From CAUZFZ01 sp963579025 (GTDB lineage Bacteria; Planctomycetota; Planctomycetia; Planctomycetales; Planctomycetaceae), in NCBI GenBank assembly GCA_963579025.1, contig CAUZFZ010000032.1:1-64000 (forward strand): DNA of 64,000 nt. The letters run 5' to 3'. Shown in pieces: positions 28,115-36,340 of this stretch (positions within the stretch are counted from its first letter, which is position 1; each line of letters starts with the position of its first letter). Position numbers and translations under genes: made by a program. Under the pieces are notes generated by a model. That model searched no databases, was not told the DNA's origin, and saw nothing but the letters and a program-made list of their open reading frames with translations.

Positions 28115-29308
28115 ATGAAATACGTCCTGGTCATACCCGATGGAGCCGCCGACGAACCACAGCCGTCGCTCGGCGGACAGACACCGTTTCAGGCTGCGAA
28201 CACGCCGCACATGGACGCAGTCGTGCAGGCGGGTGTCGTTGGTCGAGCCAATCACGTGCCGGACAGCATGCCTTCCGGCAGCGACGTCGGCACAATGAGT
28301 CTGTTTGGTTACGACCCGCTGCAGTTTCACACGGGAAGAGCCCCGCTCGAAGCCGCTGCTCAGGGCATAGATCTGGGCGACAACGACTGGGCCGTGCGGT
28401 GTAATCTCGTCACGGTCGCCGACGGGCGCATGAAGAGCTTCACGGCCGAGCACGTGCCACACGACGTGGCAGCTCAGCTTGTGCTGCGATTGCAGAAGAA
28501 CCAGTGCGGCAGCCCTCACTGGAAGTACTTCGCGGGAATCAGCTATCGAAATCTACTGATCTATCGTGCCCGTGACGGCGAAGCACCGTTTACGGACGAC
28601 ACGAATTCAACGCCTCCACACGACATCACGGACCAGGAAGTCGCGAATTACCTTCCGACCGGACCCGGCTCCGAGCACCTGCGCGAGTTGATGGACCGCA
28701 GCATCCCGCTATTCGCGACGGAAGAGTGCAATCTGGCCCGAGGAAACGCGGCCGCGACACAGACCTGGTTATGGGGAATCGGACACCGCCCTTCCCTGAC
28801 TCCGTTTGAAGAACGCTTTGGCGTTCGCAGTGCGGTCATTACCGCTGTCGACCTGTTGCGTGGTATCGGTCGACTGCTTGGATGGAACGTGATCGAAGTG
28901 GACGGCGCGACCGGATACCTCGACACCGACTACGCCGCCAAAGGCCGAGCCGCGATCGAAGCCCTGCAGACCCACGATCTCGTCGTGGTCCACGTCGAAG
29001 CCACTGACGAAGCCTCACACGAAGGCAACGCGCAGGCCAAACTCGACGCTCTGGCACGCATCGATGCGGACATCGTTGGACCCGTACACGAGCATTTGCG
29101 TCAGCAGGGCGACTATCGGCTGCTGCTGTCCCCGGACCATCCGACATTTCTTCGCACGAAAACGCACAGTCACGGATATGTCCCGATCGCGGCGTGCGGC
29201 CGTGGAATCACAGAGGACACAGCGGAAAAGTACGACGACTCCACCGCCGCCGTCTCTAACCTCGTCTTCGATCCAGGCTGTGAGCTGATGCCCTGGTTCC
29301 TCGCCTGA
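28115..29308 (+). CDS. apgM: Cofactor-independent phosphoglycerate mutase, archaeal type
   Basis: Converts 3- to 2-phosphoglycerate in glycolysis. 397 residues from ATG 28115. Alkaline-phosphatase-fold metal sites: VIPDGAAD at 6-13, MPSGSDVGTM at 52-61 carrying the likely catalytic serine, VVHVEATDEASHEGN, and LSPDHPTF with THSHGYVP near the end. The length fits ApgM and not the 510-residue GpmI. The in-frame sequence upstream to 27734 has no protein character. Confidence 0.93.
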   Translation: MKYVLVIPDGAADEPQPSLGGQTPFQAANTPHMDAVVQAGVVGRANHVPDSMPSGSDVGTMSLFGYDPLQFHTGRAPLEAAAQGIDLGDNDWAVRCNLVTVADGRMKSFTAEHVPHDVAAQLVLRLQKNQCGSPHWKYFAGISYRNLLIYRARDGEAPFTDDTNSTPPHDITDQEVANYLPTGPGSEHLRELMDRSIPLFATEECNLARGNAAATQTWLWGIGHRPSLTPFEERFGVRSAVITAVDLLRGIGRLLGWNVIEVDGATGYLDTDYAAKGRAAIEALQTHDLVVVHVEATDEASHEGNAQAKLDALARIDADIVGPVHEHLRQQGDYRLLLSPDHPTFLRTKTHSHGYVPIAACGRGITEDTAEKYDDSTAAVSNLVFDPGCELMPWFLA

Positions 29309-29378
29309 TCAGGCAGTGTTGGCGTACCCAATCGTGCGAGCTATATTCCCCTCGGCCCCGACGGCAACGTCACGGTCC

Positions 29379-29467
29379 GGAGAGATGGCAGAGTGGCCGA
29401 TTGCGCGGCATTGCTAATGCCGTGTTCCCTGAAAGGGGAACCCCGGGTTCGAATCCCGGTCTCTCCG
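29379..29467 (+). tRNA. tRNA-Ser (anticodon GCT)
   Basis: 89 bases: acceptor GGAGAGA/TCTCTCC with G discriminator, anticodon stem around loop TTGCTAA, long variable arm GTTCCCTGAAAGGGGAAC, T-loop GGTTCGAATCC. CCA is not encoded. An integrase remnant follows 240 bases on. Confidence 0.95.
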
Positions 29468-29478
29468 TTTGCACGCAC

Positions 29479-29526
29479 ATCGCCCTCATAAGTACTTGGA
29501 AACAAGGGACTTGTGAGGGCGATTTT
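29479..29526 (+). terminator. Terminator of tRNA-Ser
   Basis: 15-bp stem ATCGCCCTCATAAGT / ACTTGTGAGGGCGAT with one wobble pair, then TTTTC, twelve bases after the tRNA. Confidence 0.8.
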
Positions 29527-29703
29527 CATTGGCACACTTGACTGTGCCAATGGTATGCCAATCAACCGGTTCGCACCGCAAGGCTGCCTGCTTCGCGGCA
29601 CATGATTGGTCAGACGGAGTTGATCCGAAGTCAGCAATCATCTGGTTGCCTTGCCTCAAAACCTCCAGGGAACGAAAGCCCGCAGCACCGTGCCGCGGAG
29701 CGG

Positions 29704-29985
29704 TTACACAAAATCCAGCCGGGACAATTCCTGCTGAGCCCGCCCGTTGTGGACGTGATAGTAATGCTTCACCATCACGAGGTTTCGATGGCCAGGCCAC
29801 TTCATGAGTAGCTGTTCGGGAACTCCGCTGTTGGCACACACCGAGCAGAAATAGTGCCTGAAGCTGTGCAGCCGTCCGCCCTTGAATCCGACTTCGTCGT
29901 CACCGCCTGGAAAGACCGGCTCCAGGGGAGTCAGCACATCACGGATCAGAATTCGACGGACGGTGTCCGGCTTCAGTTTCCCGCT
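29704..29985 (-). pseudogene. Tyrosine recombinase (integrase), C-terminal remnant
   Basis: 93 residues that match the end of phage-type integrases: LHSFRHYFCSVCANSGVP carries the Arg of the R...HxxR...Y set, WPGHRNLVMVKHYYH carries the second His/Arg and the tyrosine nucleophile. The catalytic core further upstream is gone; the reading frame upstream of 29985 turns into sequence antisense to nothing recognisable and overlaps the neighbouring membrane-protein gene by 13 bases. Its place beside tRNA-Ser suggests an old tRNA-targeted element of which only this end is left. Confidence 0.75.
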
Positions 29986-30470
29986 GTGATCACGATAAAC
30001 GCTACGAAACTCAGAACGGCAATGGCTCCTTTGAAAGTCATCCGCCTCACAAGGCTGCCAATGAATTCGCCCCCGATCCGGAATGTGCTGAGTGCCACGA
30101 GGAGCATGAACAGTGAGGCGACCACCAGTGCATCCACAACGAGGTGCCAGACGATCTGCTTCCAGATCACGACCCCGGCGGGCGGTCCGCCGATGAACCA
30201 GATCACCATTCCGGCAAACCCGCCGAATGCGACCGCAGCGATGAGTGCAAGCAGTCCGAATACCGCGCGTCCGAACCATCCGCCCTGGATTGGCGTATTG
30301 AATCCGCTCACCGATTCCCACCCCGGGATGCTCGCCCGCAGCCTGGCTGCCGCGTGCTCGTCGCAAAAGTGTCTGGCCGGTATTCCGTTGCCGGGATCAC
30401 CAAGTGATATTGTGGCATTCTCGCCACAGATTTCGCAGCAACGATCAGGATCATCCGGGTACGAAGACAT
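29973..30470 (-). CDS. Zinc-binding membrane protein, possibly 3'-truncated
   Basis: 165 residues. The N-terminus has CCEICG and HFCDEHA, a likely zinc site, then three or four hydrophobic helices at about 70-92, 95-120 and 140-163. The last helix stops almost at the C-terminus, and the final codons overlap the integrase remnant, so the end may have been replaced. Function unknown. Confidence 0.6.
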   Translation of the reverse strand: MSSYPDDPDRCCEICGENATISLGDPGNGIPARHFCDEHAAARLRASIPGWESVSGFNTPIQGGWFGRAVFGLLALIAAVAFGGFAGMVIWFIGGPPAGVVIWKQIVWHLVVDALVVASLFMLLVALSTFRIGGEFIGSLVRRMTFKGAIAVLSFVAFIVITAGN

Positions 30471-30787
30471 GACAACTCAATCGATGGACAATATGCACGC
30501 GACCGGCGTTACCACGGGCGACACAGGCCGCACGCAACCAGTGTCACAGAACACTTTGAGGGGTAGCCGAAGTCGTCTGACTTTGGCCGGACCCGAGGGA
30601 ACCAAACTCTGGCGAGTTCCGCTACATCCGTCACTTCACGGCTGACGAAACGCCAGCAGGTATTGAGTTCAGACGTATAACTTTCGCGCGAGGCGAGAGT
30701 GTGTCTGGTCAGAGAAATTACCAGTTTGCATTTCGAACTTTGCAATTTGCAATTCCCGCTCCATGTCAATCGTCCCGCGCCGCATCA
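30471..30787. other. Intergenic region, 317 bp, repeat-like
   Basis: Contains a stretch with ttgcaatttgcaattcccgc character near 30740-30770 and a gtagcggaactcgcc-like word in reverse near 30615. Both look like dispersed planctomycete repeat fragments, but no second copy is in this window. No gene is convincing here. Confidence 0.35.
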
Positions 30788-31540
30788 TCACACGCCGCGT
30801 TTGTCGCCCCAGATGTGGATGTGAAGGCGGTCGGTGAAATTGAAGTTGTGCGTCTTGCACTGTTCGACGAGCCATTCCTGCCGCTGGCGCAACAACTCGC
30901 TTCGCGTACCTTCGGGCATGAGGTAGACGTTGCGTGCCGGAAACTGATACCTGGTGACGAGAACTCGCACTTCATCCAGGTCGGCTGGATCATTCACCAC
31001 AAACTTGACGACCGTCTTGTCGCTGGCCGCGAAGAACTCCAGCGCTTCCGGGCACTCGCGCAAGCGTGGCTCGACACCGGAGTTGGCGAGTTTGGGCGAC
31101 ACGTTGTACTGATTGACAAAGGTGTCAAAGTCCGGCGTGGGAACGAGGGTACCGTTCGTCTCGACTTCGCACTGGTAATCCGCATCGAGGTCACGCAATT
31201 GCCGCATCACCGTGACCCAGTCGGCCTGCTGCAACATCGGTTCGCCACCGGTCAGCACGACGTTCGTGCAGGGGAACTCGCGGATCCTGGCGGCAACTTC
31301 CGTGGGCGTCAGATGGACAATCTGCTCGCGCCGGTCGAATTTGCTGTAGCCCGGTTCGGCGTCGCGCTGATGCGGAAACGTGGTGCCCTCCCAGTTCCAT
31401 GTGTAGTCCGTGTCACACCACACGCAGTGAAGATTGCACAGCGAGCTGCGCACAAACACGCTTGGACGCCCCAGACTTTTCCCTTCACCTTGAATCGTGA
31501 AGAAGATTTCAGGGCCTTCATTGAATCGCGCGATTTTCAT
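30788..31540 (-). CDS. queE: 7-carboxy-7-deazaguanine synthase
   Basis: A radical-SAM enzyme that makes the 7-deazaguanine ring for queuosine. 250 residues. Cluster cysteines C35, C39, C42 (CNLHCVWC), the SAM-binding TGGEP at 97-101, FFTIQGEG at 13-20 and a C-terminal RLHIHIWGD segment identify the family. No queC, queD or queF is adjacent; queG is at 18-19 kb. Confidence 0.93.
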   Translation of the reverse strand: MKIARFNEGPEIFFTIQGEGKSLGRPSVFVRSSLCNLHCVWCDTDYTWNWEGTTFPHQRDAEPGYSKFDRREQIVHLTPTEVAARIREFPCTNVVLTGGEPMLQQADWVTVMRQLRDLDADYQCEVETNGTLVPTPDFDTFVNQYNVSPKLANSGVEPRLRECPEALEFFAASDKTVVKFVVNDPADLDEVRVLVTRYQFPARNVYLMPEGTRSELLRQRQEWLVEQCKTHNFNFTDRLHIHIWGDKRGV

Positions 31541-31649
31541 GGGGGCGAGTGACCGTCTGTGCCTGTCATACCGAGGCGGCTTCTTGCGGAACTATTTGGT
31601 TGGCTTGCAAAACTATGCTGACGATTTGGATCGATCGATAGGCACGTCG

Positions 31650-32189
31650 TCAACCAGGTTCGCTGGACTGACGTGGTGAAGTCGCCAGCACGACGTCGGC
31701 TCGCGCCCACATGCGCGGCGGCGAATGGTCGAGCGAATCGGCAATCTCGCGGAGCGTTTGACCGCTCACGGGATGCACGTAGTCGGGTTCGAGTTCGGCT
31801 AACAACTGGGCCACAAATCGTCGCGTGAAGATATCGGGATCCGGGATGTGGTGGCGGTCAATGATCTCCCGATTGAACAGCGCAATATCAATGTCGATCG
31901 TGCGTGGGCCGTTGACGTTGTCAGGATCTCGACGGCGATCCAGCAGCCTTTCGATGGCGGGAATCGCGTCGCAGCGCAGTTCATCAACGGACAGCCCGGT
32001 TTGCAACAACAACGCCCCGTTCAAAAAGTTGGCTTGCTCGGAAAACCCGACAGGTTCGGTCTCCCAGACCGTCGAGGCGGCCACGATGGTGCCGTAGGCG
32101 AGCAGTTCGCGGGACGCCGCGACAAGATGCCTTTCCGCGTCGACGTTGGAACCGAGACCAAGATATGCTCGATTTGACGGTAACGTCAC
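31650..32189 (-). CDS. folK: HPPK: hydroxymethyl-dihydropterin pyrophosphokinase
   Basis: Transfers pyrophosphate from ATP to 6-hydroxymethyl-dihydropterin in folate synthesis. 179 residues. GLGSNVD at 11-17, ETEPVGFSEQANFLNG near 43-58 and the family signature GPRTIDIDIAL at 94-104 are intact. It follows folB by 18 bases on the same strand, so both are one operon. Confidence 0.95.
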   Translation of the reverse strand: MTLPSNRAYLGLGSNVDAERHLVAASRELLAYGTIVAASTVWETEPVGFSEQANFLNGALLLQTGLSVDELRCDAIPAIERLLDRRRDPDNVNGPRTIDIDIALFNREIIDRHHIPDPDIFTRRFVAQLLAELEPDYVHPVSGQTLREIADSLDHSPPRMWARADVVLATSPRQSSEPG

Positions 32190-32207
32190 GTGTGGGGCCT
32201 TCCATCG

Positions 32208-32570
32208 TTAGATGTTTCCCTGCACCCTTTCGATCGTCACGCCCACGGTTCGTGCGAATCGCAATGCCTGTGGCTTCTCGATGGTGACGCGCACGGCCTG
32301 CACGCGTTGATCTTCAAGGCAAATCGCGGCGACCTTCGTCGCCATCGTCTCAACCAGCCGAAACTCTGCGTCTTCGATCAGGCCAATGATCTGTTTTGTT
32401 ACCGAGCGGTAATTGACCGTGTCGTCGATGTCGTCCGACTGACCGGCGGCACGCACGTCGACGTCAAAGTCGATGTTGATCAGCACGTCCTGACGATCCC
32501 GGCGTTCTTCGTCGGTGACGCCAATGACTGCCCGCAACAAGAGGTCTCTTACGTGAATTGTGTCTGGCAT
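32208..32570 (-). CDS. folB: Dihydroneopterin aldolase
   Basis: Cleaves dihydroneopterin to 6-hydroxymethyl-dihydropterin. 120 residues, the usual length. RAVIGVTDEERRDRQDVLINID carries the catalytic Glu (E21 or E22), and VTIEKPQALRFA carries the substrate lysine near the end. It lies 14 bases after the pteridine-reductase-like SDR and directly before folK. Confidence 0.93.
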   Translation of the reverse strand: MPDTIHVRDLLLRAVIGVTDEERRDRQDVLINIDFDVDVRAAGQSDDIDDTVNYRSVTKQIIGLIEDAEFRLVETMATKVAAICLEDQRVQAVRVTIEKPQALRFARTVGVTIERVQGNI

Positions 32571-32584
32571 GAACGCTGTTCCAT

Positions 32585-33316
32585 TCAGAGGTTTTCGCCG
32601 CCAGTGACGTGAATTACTTCACCCGTGATGAAATCCGACTGGAGCAGATAAAGTAGCGTTTCGGTGACCTCGCGCGGACCGCCCATCCGGCCCAGCACGT
32701 TTCTTGCTGATAGTTGATCGGCCTCGGAATTGTCAACTCCCGCCGGGGGGAGAATCGCGCCTGGGCAGATGCAGTTGACCTGGATGTTGGGCGCGAGTTC
32801 CTGCGCCAGCAACCTGGTCAATGAAACGAGGCCGCTCTTGGTCAGCGTATACGTCAGATGTCCCGGGATTGGCCGCGTGGCTCGCCAATCGGCGATGTTG
32901 ATGATGTGGCCTCGTTGATTGGATTCGACCACACCGGCGAAAGCCTGGCACATGAAGACGCTGGCCTTCAAATTCACCGCCATGTGTCGGTCGAAGATGT
33001 CTTCGGTCGTCTGGGCGAGTGAGCTGGGTTCGAAAATTGACGCACTGTTCACCAATCCGTCGACTCGGCCGAAATGCTCCATCGCCCGCGACACGACGTT
33101 CTTTGCCGCCGCGACGGGATCCAGGAAGTCTGCTTCCACGGCCAGACCGGTACCGCCGGCACGCTGGCACTCGCCGACGATGGCCTGCGCCGCGTCGGCG
33201 CCACGGTGATAGTGAACCACCACGTTGGCACCCTGACGAGCGAGCGCCGACGACATGGCTCCACCCAGACGTGTCGCGCCACCGGTGACAATGATGACCT
33301 TGTCTTTGCAGTTCAT
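32585..33316 (-). CDS. Pteridine reductase-like SDR (FolM/PTR1 type)
   Basis: 243 residues from ATG 33316. The cofactor loop reads TGGATRLG at 11-18, the TGxxxRLG form typical of pteridine reductases. Asp143 (IADWRAT) stands where classical SDRs have serine, and Tyr156-Lys160 (YTLTK) follow thirteen residues later, the same spacing as the Asp-Tyr-Lys set of Leishmania PTR1. It heads the folB-folK operon, which supports a pterin substrate: reduction of dihydropterins or dihydromonapterin, possibly serving a non-standard folate route. An ordinary SDR is the alternative. Confidence 0.82.
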   Translation of the reverse strand: MNCKDKVIIVTGGATRLGGAMSSALARQGANVVVHYHRGADAAQAIVGECQRAGGTGLAVEADFLDPVAAAKNVVSRAMEHFGRVDGLVNSASIFEPSSLAQTTEDIFDRHMAVNLKASVFMCQAFAGVVESNQRGHIINIADWRATRPIPGHLTYTLTKSGLVSLTRLLAQELAPNIQVNCICPGAILPPAGVDNSEADQLSARNVLGRMGGPREVTETLLYLLQSDFITGEVIHVTGGENL

Positions 33317-33348
33317 TGAGGGATTCCAGTGCACACAGCGATGCACCA

Positions 33349-33480
33349 CTATGACCCCAGCAGTGGATCCAGGGGATTGAACACTTCCCTGGTCGCCGGA
33401 TCGTCGGACAGGCCGAGGTCGGCGCTGAGCTTATTGCGGGTCGTCTCCCTGAGTCCAATCGGGATGGACTGTTTTCTCAT
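33349..33480 (-). CDS. Small ORF ahead of the pterin operon
   Basis: 43 residues starting MRKQSIPIGL and ending NPLDPLLGS. Composition is protein-like and it lies 32 bases before the reductase start on the same strand. It could be a real small protein or the 3' end of a gene whose front was replaced by the GTAGGCCGG repeat that begins 19 bases upstream. Not recognised. Confidence 0.4.
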   Translation of the reverse strand: MRKQSIPIGLRETTRNKLSADLGLSDDPATREVFNPLDPLLGS

Positions 33481-33498
33481 CTTTGTCGATGCAGTCGG

Positions 33499-33598
33499 TG
33501 CGCCGGAACAAATGAAACACCGTGCCGGCAGGTCAGCATTCTCCCGCAACCATGAACTGCCGGAACGTCGTCGCTAACGCTCCTTGTTGCCGGCCTAC
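33499..33598. repeat. Palindromic repeat, GTAGGCCGG family, copy 2
   Basis: About 100 bp, reverse orientation to the copy at 16301-16396; shares gccggcctac, aacaaggagcgttagcgacg (as its complement) and gttccggcag. It abuts the right edge of the segment that interrupts the DUF1501 gene. Confidence 0.8.
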
Positions 33599-33618
33599 AG
33601 GTTTTTCAGGTTCATCCG

Positions 33619-34152
33619 ACCGCTAGTAGTGAAGGTCGACCAAACCGCATGCTGCCCGACATCAGCAGGCTCTGTCCGGGATGATGATTAAAGGCGTCCG
33701 TATGCATTGAGCGGATCAGACAAAGGTCATCAGCGTGCGTCGCGATGTTCGGTAGCCAGTCGCTGATCTCGATACCGCTTTCCCCTCGCGGCCGAAACCG
33801 CTTCATCGCGGGCATCGCCACTGCCGTCGGCCGTGTGAATTGCCAGTTTGAGATCACGCGTCTGCTCCGCGGAAAACGGCGAGCCCGCCCAGCGCTCGAG
33901 TTCCGGTTTCGGATCCAGCAGGTCCACCTGGCTGGGGCCTCCGGCCATGAACAGAAAGATCACATTCTTCGCCCGTGGCTGAACGTGCGGCGAAATCGCA
34001 CCGGGCGGTTGAACGACCGGCAACGCCGCTGGAGAGGGGCGGTGTTTATCCCGCGTCAGACAGCAGTAAGCGGCAAAGCCCAGGGCCCCGGCGACCGGAC
34101 TGCCGAGCAGCAGACGGCGTCGGCTGAGCGATTGGGGTGATGATTCGGTCAT
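33619..34152 (-). pseudogene. DUF1501 protein, 5' half (gene split and frameshifted)
   Basis: From ATG 34152: a twin-arginine leader (LSRRRLLLG at 9-17) and the opening DUF1501 motif IFLFMAGGPSQVDLLDPKP. The frame shifts near 33.84-33.86 kb, after which the family sequence resumes (RPRGESGIEISDWLP, then LIRSMHTDAFNHHPGQ) and stops at GSMRFGRPS-L. The next conserved residues should be GSWVSYGLG; these are exactly where the 3' half at 20752 begins. It follows the PSD1 gene by 19 bases, the usual PSD1-DUF1501 operon order. Confidence 0.88.
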
Positions 34153-34171
34153 GATGTTGGGCCAGCCAAGG

Positions 34172-35620
34172 TCAACGGTTAATGAATTCGTCCAGGTTCA
34201 GGACGAGTCGAGCCAGCAGTGTCCCGCCGGCCGGTTCAACCCGCTGACCATCCGGAAGCCCAGGACACAATTCCGCAGCAGCTTCTGGTGCTCTCTGCAG
34301 CAGGCTCCGAGCGGTCACCAACTGCGTCTTCAGATCATGCAGCTCCCGGTCTGTCGGCCAGCGACTCAGACACTGCCGAAACAACTGGCGGATACGCTGT
34401 TGCTCGTCACCGGATTGTCGGGCGAAGCTCTTCCCCAGCGAATGGGCTGCTTCAAGGAACACCGGATCATTCATCAGATTCAGAGCCTGCAACGGTGAGA
34501 CGGAACTGTCTCGCCGGGACGTGGAACGAATCATTTCCGGCACATCGAAGTTGCAAAGAAACGGATACGGTGTCGTCCGTTGAAAATGGATATAGAGGCC
34601 TCGTTTGAATCGCGCGGCTCCGGTCGTCTCCCTCCAGCGGGCGGCCCCTCCCTCAGCCAGATCTGCCACACCAGCCGGCTGAAACGGTTTAATACTGCGT
34701 CCGCCGATCGTCGGGTTCAGAAGACCACTGACTGACAGGGCCGCATCGCGAATCGACTCGGCCGGTAGACGCCGTCGCGTCTGCCGTGCAAGTAGTGAAT
34801 TGTCTGCGTCGATCGCCGCGACCTGCGGGCGGAAGCGCGACGCCTGCCGGTAAGTGGCCGAACTGACGATCAGACGATGGATCCGTTTGGGACTCCAGTT
34901 GCCTTCGCGGAACTCAAACGCCAGCCAGTCGAGCAGTAGCGGATGTGACGGGCGGTCACCCTGCATACCGAAGTTGTCCGTGGTGGCTATCAGTCCCCGT
35001 CCAAAGAACTGTTCCCACATCCGGTTCACGATCACTCGAGCCGTCAACGGGTTCTCGCGCGACTTCAACCATTCAGCCAGTCCGGCCCGGTCGCGCATCG
35101 CGTCCACTGGAAACGCGTGAAGCGCCGCCGGAGTTGTCGCTTCAACCTCTTCCCCGGAATTGAAGAAGTCGCCCCGGTTTCGTAACCGGCACGGCGTCAT
35201 GTCAACCGGCTGAAACACGACCGAGGCCATCGCTGGCGGAGAAAACGTGCGACGCAGTTCGGATAGTGACTCCTTCAACCCTTCGATTGGAATCTGCTTG
35301 TCGATCAGAAAATCAATCACCGCATTCTGTTCGTACGTTGTCCGCTCAGCTTCGGGAGTATGCAGGATTCGATCCGCGTTGCTGACGTAATTCGTCATCA
35401 TCAGATGCAGCACGTACGGGCGAGACGGATACCCGGCATCGGGATCACGGGCGACCTGACGCAAGAGGTCTTCCAGATCGCGTGCGCGTTGCGGCACGTC
35501 GTGAGACGTCAACAGGTCAAGGCGACTCTGTTGATACGCGGATCGCCTTTGCTGCCAGTTGTGCTGCTCGGCAACGACCGGCGCATCAATTTCCCGGTCA
35601 ATCATGTCGTGCAGAAACTG
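34172..35620 (-). pseudogene. PSD1 (DUF1553) protein, 5'-truncated
   Basis: The C-terminal half of a planctomycete cytochrome-type PSCyt-DUF1549-PSD1 protein, normally 800-1000 residues. Family sequence starts at QFLHDMIDREIDAP (35620) right after a stop codon and runs through LTARVIVNRMWEQFFGRGL, DNFGMQGDRPSHPLLLDWLA, a RRLPAESIRDA segment and LMNDPVFLEAA to a normal end. The first usable ATG is 35605. The cytochrome and DUF1549 parts are missing and upstream sequence is unrelated. It is operon-linked to the broken DUF1501. Confidence 0.8.
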
Positions 35621-35942
35621 TCACACTGAGAATCTTTGGAGACAGATTTCCAGCACCGGCAGCGGACATGAAAGGCTCCGGCAGGGTTGAGGTGATGAGT
35701 CGAAGTGCTGGATGCGTCTCGCTGCAGTGAGCGTTCCAGGATCGTCAGATTCGTGGACAAGACGACGAGTGACAGTCGTAGCAAGTCGGTTTGAGACGAA
35801 GCGCGTTCAGATCAAAGATGCCGACTTCAAGGGGCTGTTCAAGAATCTGAACACGCTGTTAAGACGCCTCATCGCTGGTGTTGCAGGGTCAATGGGTGCG
35901 ATTGCGCGCGAGGCCTTCAGAATATATAGTGCATCTCAACCC
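35621..35942. other. Gene-poor debris upstream of the truncated PSD1 gene
   Basis: No protein-like frame on either strand and no repeat seen. It separates the broken PSD1 gene from the IS3-type remnant. The longest plus-strand frame here runs on through the tRNA-like remnant and is judged spurious. Confidence 0.4.
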
Positions 35943-36032
35943 GTTGACTTTCATGTCACCATACTGCTCCCGCCAGCGAAGATAAGTTGCCCCGCTTACT
36001 TCCAGAGCATGAAGCACTGCAGCGTCATCCTT
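35943..36032 (-). pseudogene. IS3-family OrfA remnant
   Basis: About 30 codons reading VLHALEVSGATYLRWREQYG then DMKV, which matches the helix-turn-helix end of IS3-type OrfA (TYYRWRKEYGGMK). Nothing else of the element is recognisable nearby. Confidence 0.6.
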
Positions 36033-36229
36033 GCCGGCATTCAGCACCGCCAATCACCCGCAACGCCGCCCCAGGGTCATTGTGAGCGCCTTGGGACCAC
36101 CATTGGCAACGCGAATCCAATTCGAATACAGTCCTCGAGGAGTGTGGAACGTCTTTACTTTCCTCAATTATTTATTGAGTCGGACGTAACTCAATCCCAT
36201 CCACGAGGCGGACGAAACACGATTAAGTT

Positions 36230-36286
36230 GGTTCAGCTCCGGGAGGGATATTGTTTCCCGTGGAGGTTCGAGTCCTCTCCTGGGCA
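36230..36286 (+). pseudogene. tRNA-Leu 3' remnant (att-like direct repeat)
   Basis: 57 bases matching the 3' part of the intact tRNA-Leu at 19595-19681, same orientation. The last 42 bases differ at one position; the 15 before them at three. The 5' acceptor strand and D-arm are missing, so it cannot fold as a tRNA. Such 3'-end copies are what integration at a tRNA gene leaves behind; a decayed duplicate tRNA is the alternative. Confidence 0.85.
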
Positions 36287-36296
36287 CTGCGGTTTC

Positions 36297-36328
36297 AAGC
36301 CTGTGTCACATGACGCAGGTTTCTTTTT
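36297..36328 (+). terminator. Terminator after the tRNA-Leu remnant
   Basis: Stem AAGCCTGTGTCA / TGACGCAGGTTT with wobble pairs, then CTTTTT. Different sequence from the terminator behind the intact tRNA-Leu. Confidence 0.65.
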
Positions 36329-36340
36329 GCGCTGAATGTC

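Noticed and set aside
19595..36286. The tRNA-Leu-bracketed block as one intact integrative element
   Set aside because: It carries housekeeping genes and a second tRNA, no full integrase, and no conjugation or phage genes; at most it is the scar of several events.
35712..36335. 207-codon plus-strand frame
   Set aside because: It runs through an antisense IS3 remnant and the tRNA-Leu remnant, so it cannot be a real gene.
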